In this document: positions 7,092 to 7,334 of the stretch, one piece after another
How the letters are laid out: every line of letters starts with the position of its first letter
How positions within the stretch are numbered: the stretch's first letter is position 1
Source of the DNA: Christiangramia sp.
GTDB lineage: Bacteria; Bacteroidota; Bacteroidia; Flavobacteriales; Flavobacteriaceae
Direction: 5' to 3'
Length of the DNA: 7,334 nucleotides
Assembly: GCA_024644145.1 (NCBI GenBank)
Contig: JAHELO010000074.1
Span: 1 to 7,334 of the forward strand
Made by a program: the position numbers and the translations under genes
The notes under the pieces: generated by a model
Told to the model about the DNA's origin: nothing
Databases searched by the model: none
Seen by the model: only the letters and a program-made list of their open reading frames with translations

Positions 7092-7334
7092 ATGAAATTC
7101 CCCCGGAAACATTCGCTTAAAGAAATAGCAGGATTAATTGGTTGTGATTATGATGGTGATCCTGAGTTCCCGGTTCTGGGAATGAATGAGATCCATGTGG
7201 TTACACCAGGCGATATTGTTTTTGTAGATCATCCAAAATATTATGATAAAGCTTTAGAATCTGCTGCTACTATCATTTTGATCAATAAAAAAGTGGAATG
7301 CCCGGCAGGAAAAGCATTGCTTATTTCAGAGGAC
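7092..7334 (+). CDS. Second LpxD-like acyltransferase (N-terminal part; gene continues past the right edge)
   Basis: The open frame runs from ATG at 7092 to the window edge (81 codons, no stop) and reads as the uridine-binding N-terminal domain of an LpxD-like protein. Points of similarity to the lpxD upstream are the start KHSLKEIAGLIG (residues 6-17), then VVTPGDIVFVDHPKYYDKAL (36-55), which parallels the LTFLSNPKY region of LpxD, followed by a SAATIILIN strand (57-65). Identity to the first lpxD is low, so it is an old paralogue, not a recent duplicate. The hexapeptide region that would show a catalytic His lies outside the window, so activity cannot be judged. It may be a second N-acyltransferase of different chain specificity or act on another sugar nucleotide. 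The 10-base gap from efp suggests co-transcription. Confidence 0.8.
   Translation, partial: MKFPRKHSLKEIAGLIGCDYDGDPEFPVLGMNEIHVVTPGDIVFVDHPKYYDKALESAATIILINKKVECPAGKALLISED

Overview
The window looks like ordinary, well-conserved core chromosome of a marine-type Flavobacteriaceae (Bacteroidota; Gramella/Christiangramia-like by general resemblance, genus not proven). The reasons are: AT-rich coding sequence, a LpxC-FabZ fusion, a PorX response regulator with a C-terminal PglZ-type phosphatase domain, exact matches to the Bacteroidota -7 promoter element TAnnTTTG, and starts preceded by A-rich sequence instead of Shine-Dalgarno motifs. I see no mobile element, CRISPR array, tRNA, rRNA or sign of horizontal transfer.

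Left part, minus strand (1-1917): the 5' portion of tsaE (tRNA t6A ATPase, running off the left edge), a 130-base gap with a hairpin and a small palindrome, then complete porX, the regulator associated with the type IX secretion system (T9SS).

Centre (1918-2045): a 128-base divergent promoter region. It carries an exact TAnnTTTG element for the rightward genes. The rightward set opens with an HD-domain metal-dependent phosphohydrolase that must use a TTG start.

Right part, plus strand (2046-7334): HD phosphohydrolase, lpxD, lpxC-fabZ, lpxA, efp and the start of a second LpxD-like gene, packed with gaps of 24, -8, 5, 8 and 10 bases. lpxA, lpxC and lpxD encode the first three steps of lipid A synthesis (acylation of UDP-GlcNAc, deacetylation, second acylation). 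FabZ is fused to LpxC; it consumes the 3-hydroxyacyl-ACP that LpxA and LpxD also need, so the fusion places the branch point between membrane phospholipid and lipid A in one polypeptide. EF-P, a translation factor for polyproline stretches, is co-oriented and probably co-transcribed. lpxD has its own promoter match so close to its ATG that its mRNA may be nearly leaderless.

I did not find a clearly undescribed system. The most thought-provoking context is a T9SS regulator with a phosphodiesterase-type domain, divergent from an HD phosphohydrolase that leads into the lipid A operon. In T9SS bacteria many secreted proteins are attached to LPS, so a functional link is plausible but is inference only.
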